Shown here: positions 63,197 through 64,000 of the stretch, in pieces
Layout of the letters: each line of letters starts with the position of its first letter
Position numbering within the stretch: the stretch's first letter is position 1
Assembly: GCF_038561935.1 (NCBI RefSeq)
Contig: NZ_CP102770.1
Location: 1,922,001-1,986,000 of the forward strand
DNA from: Myxococcus stipitatus
GTDB lineage: Bacteria > Myxococcota > Myxococcia > Myxococcales > Myxococcaceae
Direction of reading: 5' to 3'
DNA length: 64,000 bases
Program-made: the position numbers and the translations under genes
The notes under the pieces: model-generated
What the model was told of the DNA's origin: nothing
The model's database searches: none
The model's input: only the letters and a program-made list of their open reading frames with translations

Positions 63197-63577
63197 TCAG
63201 CGGTCGAAGGACACGTCCACCGACGCCGTGGTTTCGCGCTCGCGAACGCGCACGCGCAGAGTGAGCGCGGGGCCGTCCTGCTCGACGGCGAGGCTCACGA
63301 GTTGGGCACCGGGGACCCAGCGCTTGAGGGCGTCCCGCACGTAGACGCGCGCCAGCTCCTTGCGCGCCGCGTCGTTGCGCTGGTGGCGCAGGAGCGCGAG
63401 CCCGGCGCCGAAGTTCGTGCGCCAGGGCAGCTCCCCTGACGAGCGCGGCGTTGCCCCTTCGGTGAGCAGGGCCTGGCGCACCTTCGAGGCGAGCAGCGCC
63501 TCGCCGCTGCCCACGGCGAAGTCGCGCTTCTTGTCGCGCCGGAACGGGATGAGGAGGTTCTGGGCTTCGCGGCTCAC
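63197..63577 (-). CDS. GPW/gp25 baseplate protein
   Basis: A 126-residue protein of the gp25/W family, a hub-proximal baseplate wedge piece of contractile tails. Family core seen in LLASKVRQALLTEGATPRSS, LPWRTNFGAGLALLRH and the C-terminal YVRDALKRWVPGAQLVSLAV strand-helix. The GTG start at 63577 has AGGAGAACACC upstream. Presence of gp25 together with J and tail protein I indicates a contractile-type tail. Confidence 0.88.
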   Translation of the reverse strand: MSREAQNLLIPFRRDKKRDFAVGSGEALLASKVRQALLTEGATPRSSGELPWRTNFGAGLALLRHQRNDAARKELARVYVRDALKRWVPGAQLVSLAVEQDGPALTLRVRVRERETTASVDVSFDR

Positions 63578-63587
63578 GGTGTTCTCC

Positions 63588-64000
63588 TCATGGGACCGGG
63601 ACTGCGCCTCGGACGGTCTGGAGCGCCTCGACGATGGCGTCGAGCGGGGCGATCACGTCGTCGAGGGGGCGCCCCGCGATGTTGGAGAGGTCCGGCACCT
63701 CGGGCGCGCCGATCATGCCGAGGAAGATGTTGAGGATGCCGATCAGCTTGCCGAGGCTCGCGAGCGCCTTGCCGACGTTCGCGGCCTCCGTCGCGACGTT
63801 GGCCTGCGCGCAGCTCGTGATGGCCATCAGCCCCGCGTCCTCGAGCTCCGTCGCGCGGTCGATGGCGCCGAGGATTTGCACCATCTGCTGCTGCAGGTGC
63901 ATGAGCTGGCTGCGCGCCTGCCGGAGCGCGTCGATGACGAGGTCGATTATGCCGATGATGGTGTATGGCAGCGAGAGCTGCGGGATGAGCCGCAGGAGCT
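63588..64000 (-). CDS. Phage-type protein of unknown function (5' truncated by window)
   Basis: The frame is open to the right edge (at least 136 residues visible), so the start lies outside. The visible part is largely hydrophobic or amphipathic helices (LSLPYTIIGIIDLVIDALRQ; VGKALASLGKLIGILNIFLG) ending PLDAIVEALQTVRGAVPVP. Possibly a tape-measure-adjacent or membrane-interacting protein. No family recognised. It precedes gp25 by 10 bp in the same operon. Confidence 0.6.
   Translation of the reverse strand, partial: LLRLIPQLSLPYTIIGIIDLVIDALRQARSQLMHLQQQMVQILGAIDRATELEDAGLMAITSCAQANVATEAANVGKALASLGKLIGILNIFLGMIGAPEVPDLSNIAGRPLDDVIAPLDAIVEALQTVRGAVPVP

Overview
The window looks like a myxobacterial chromosome (Myxococcota, Myxococcus/Corallococcus-like). 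The inference rests on very high GC with strong third-position G/C bias, a family 2B encapsulin shell gene, a lipoprotein toxin cluster of the SitBAI kind, sigma-54 enhancer-binding regulation, and many decayed insertion sequences. Genus cannot be fixed from sequence reading alone.

Left third (1-25.5 kb) is host-like accessory chromosome riddled with mobile DNA. It holds a 5'-truncated family 2B encapsulin shell gene; an IS630 element (1216-2407) with recognisable ends but a frameshifted transposase; a lipoprotein; and a co-directional set of isochorismatase-like hydrolase, XapX protein, amidohydrolase, frameshifted outer-membrane porin, DUF1275 protein and TMEM175-type channel, with a LysR regulator facing it. 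Two regulator/SDR pairs are divergently arranged (XRE with SDR; AraC with SDR). Then come IS701/IS21 remnants, an IS3 element nested inside another IS3-type element that truncates an epimerase gene, a fatty-acid desaturase, a PRC-barrel protein and a second TMEM175 channel. Five copies of an unexplained interspersed repeat (about 30 to 260 bp) lie between these genes.

Middle (25.8-41 kb) is a defence-type island. A CARF-like sensor fused to a sigma-54 AAA+ activator (26406-27947) is followed by a near-perfect -24/-12 promoter (27979-27994) and then eight tightly coupled or overlapping genes: DUF4258 protein, vWA protein (TerY-like), PP2C phosphatase, Ser/Thr kinase with zinc ribbon (together a TerY-P triad), SF1 helicase, an unrecognised 525-residue protein, a coiled-coil McrB-type AAA+ ATPase, and a DUF2357 zinc-ribbon protein resembling McrC without its nuclease. 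A strong hairpin terminator ends the operon. My reading is an inducible, nucleotide-second-messenger-gated nucleic-acid surveillance system under kinase/phosphatase control.

41.2-46.7 kb is a SitBAI-like polymorphic toxin cassette (outer-membrane protein, lipoprotein toxin with a G9-tract frameshift, putative immunity protein). It is bracketed by imperfect direct repeats of about 350 bp that duplicate the end of the defence operon and a neighbouring small gene.

Right part (46.8-64 kb) is a minus-strand phage-like region: gp25/W and J baseplate proteins, tail protein I, several particle-surface proteins, a tail fibre, amidase endolysin and a small membrane (holin-like) protein, plus an amidoligase with two gamma-glutamylcyclotransferase-fold proteins and several small genes. 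Five of these small genes or operons share an identically spaced 32-bp promoter-like motif. A 1110-residue Hsp90-type ATPase/DUF3883 protein of defence type is embedded within the tail operon. No capsid, portal or terminase gene is visible; the cluster continues past the right edge.
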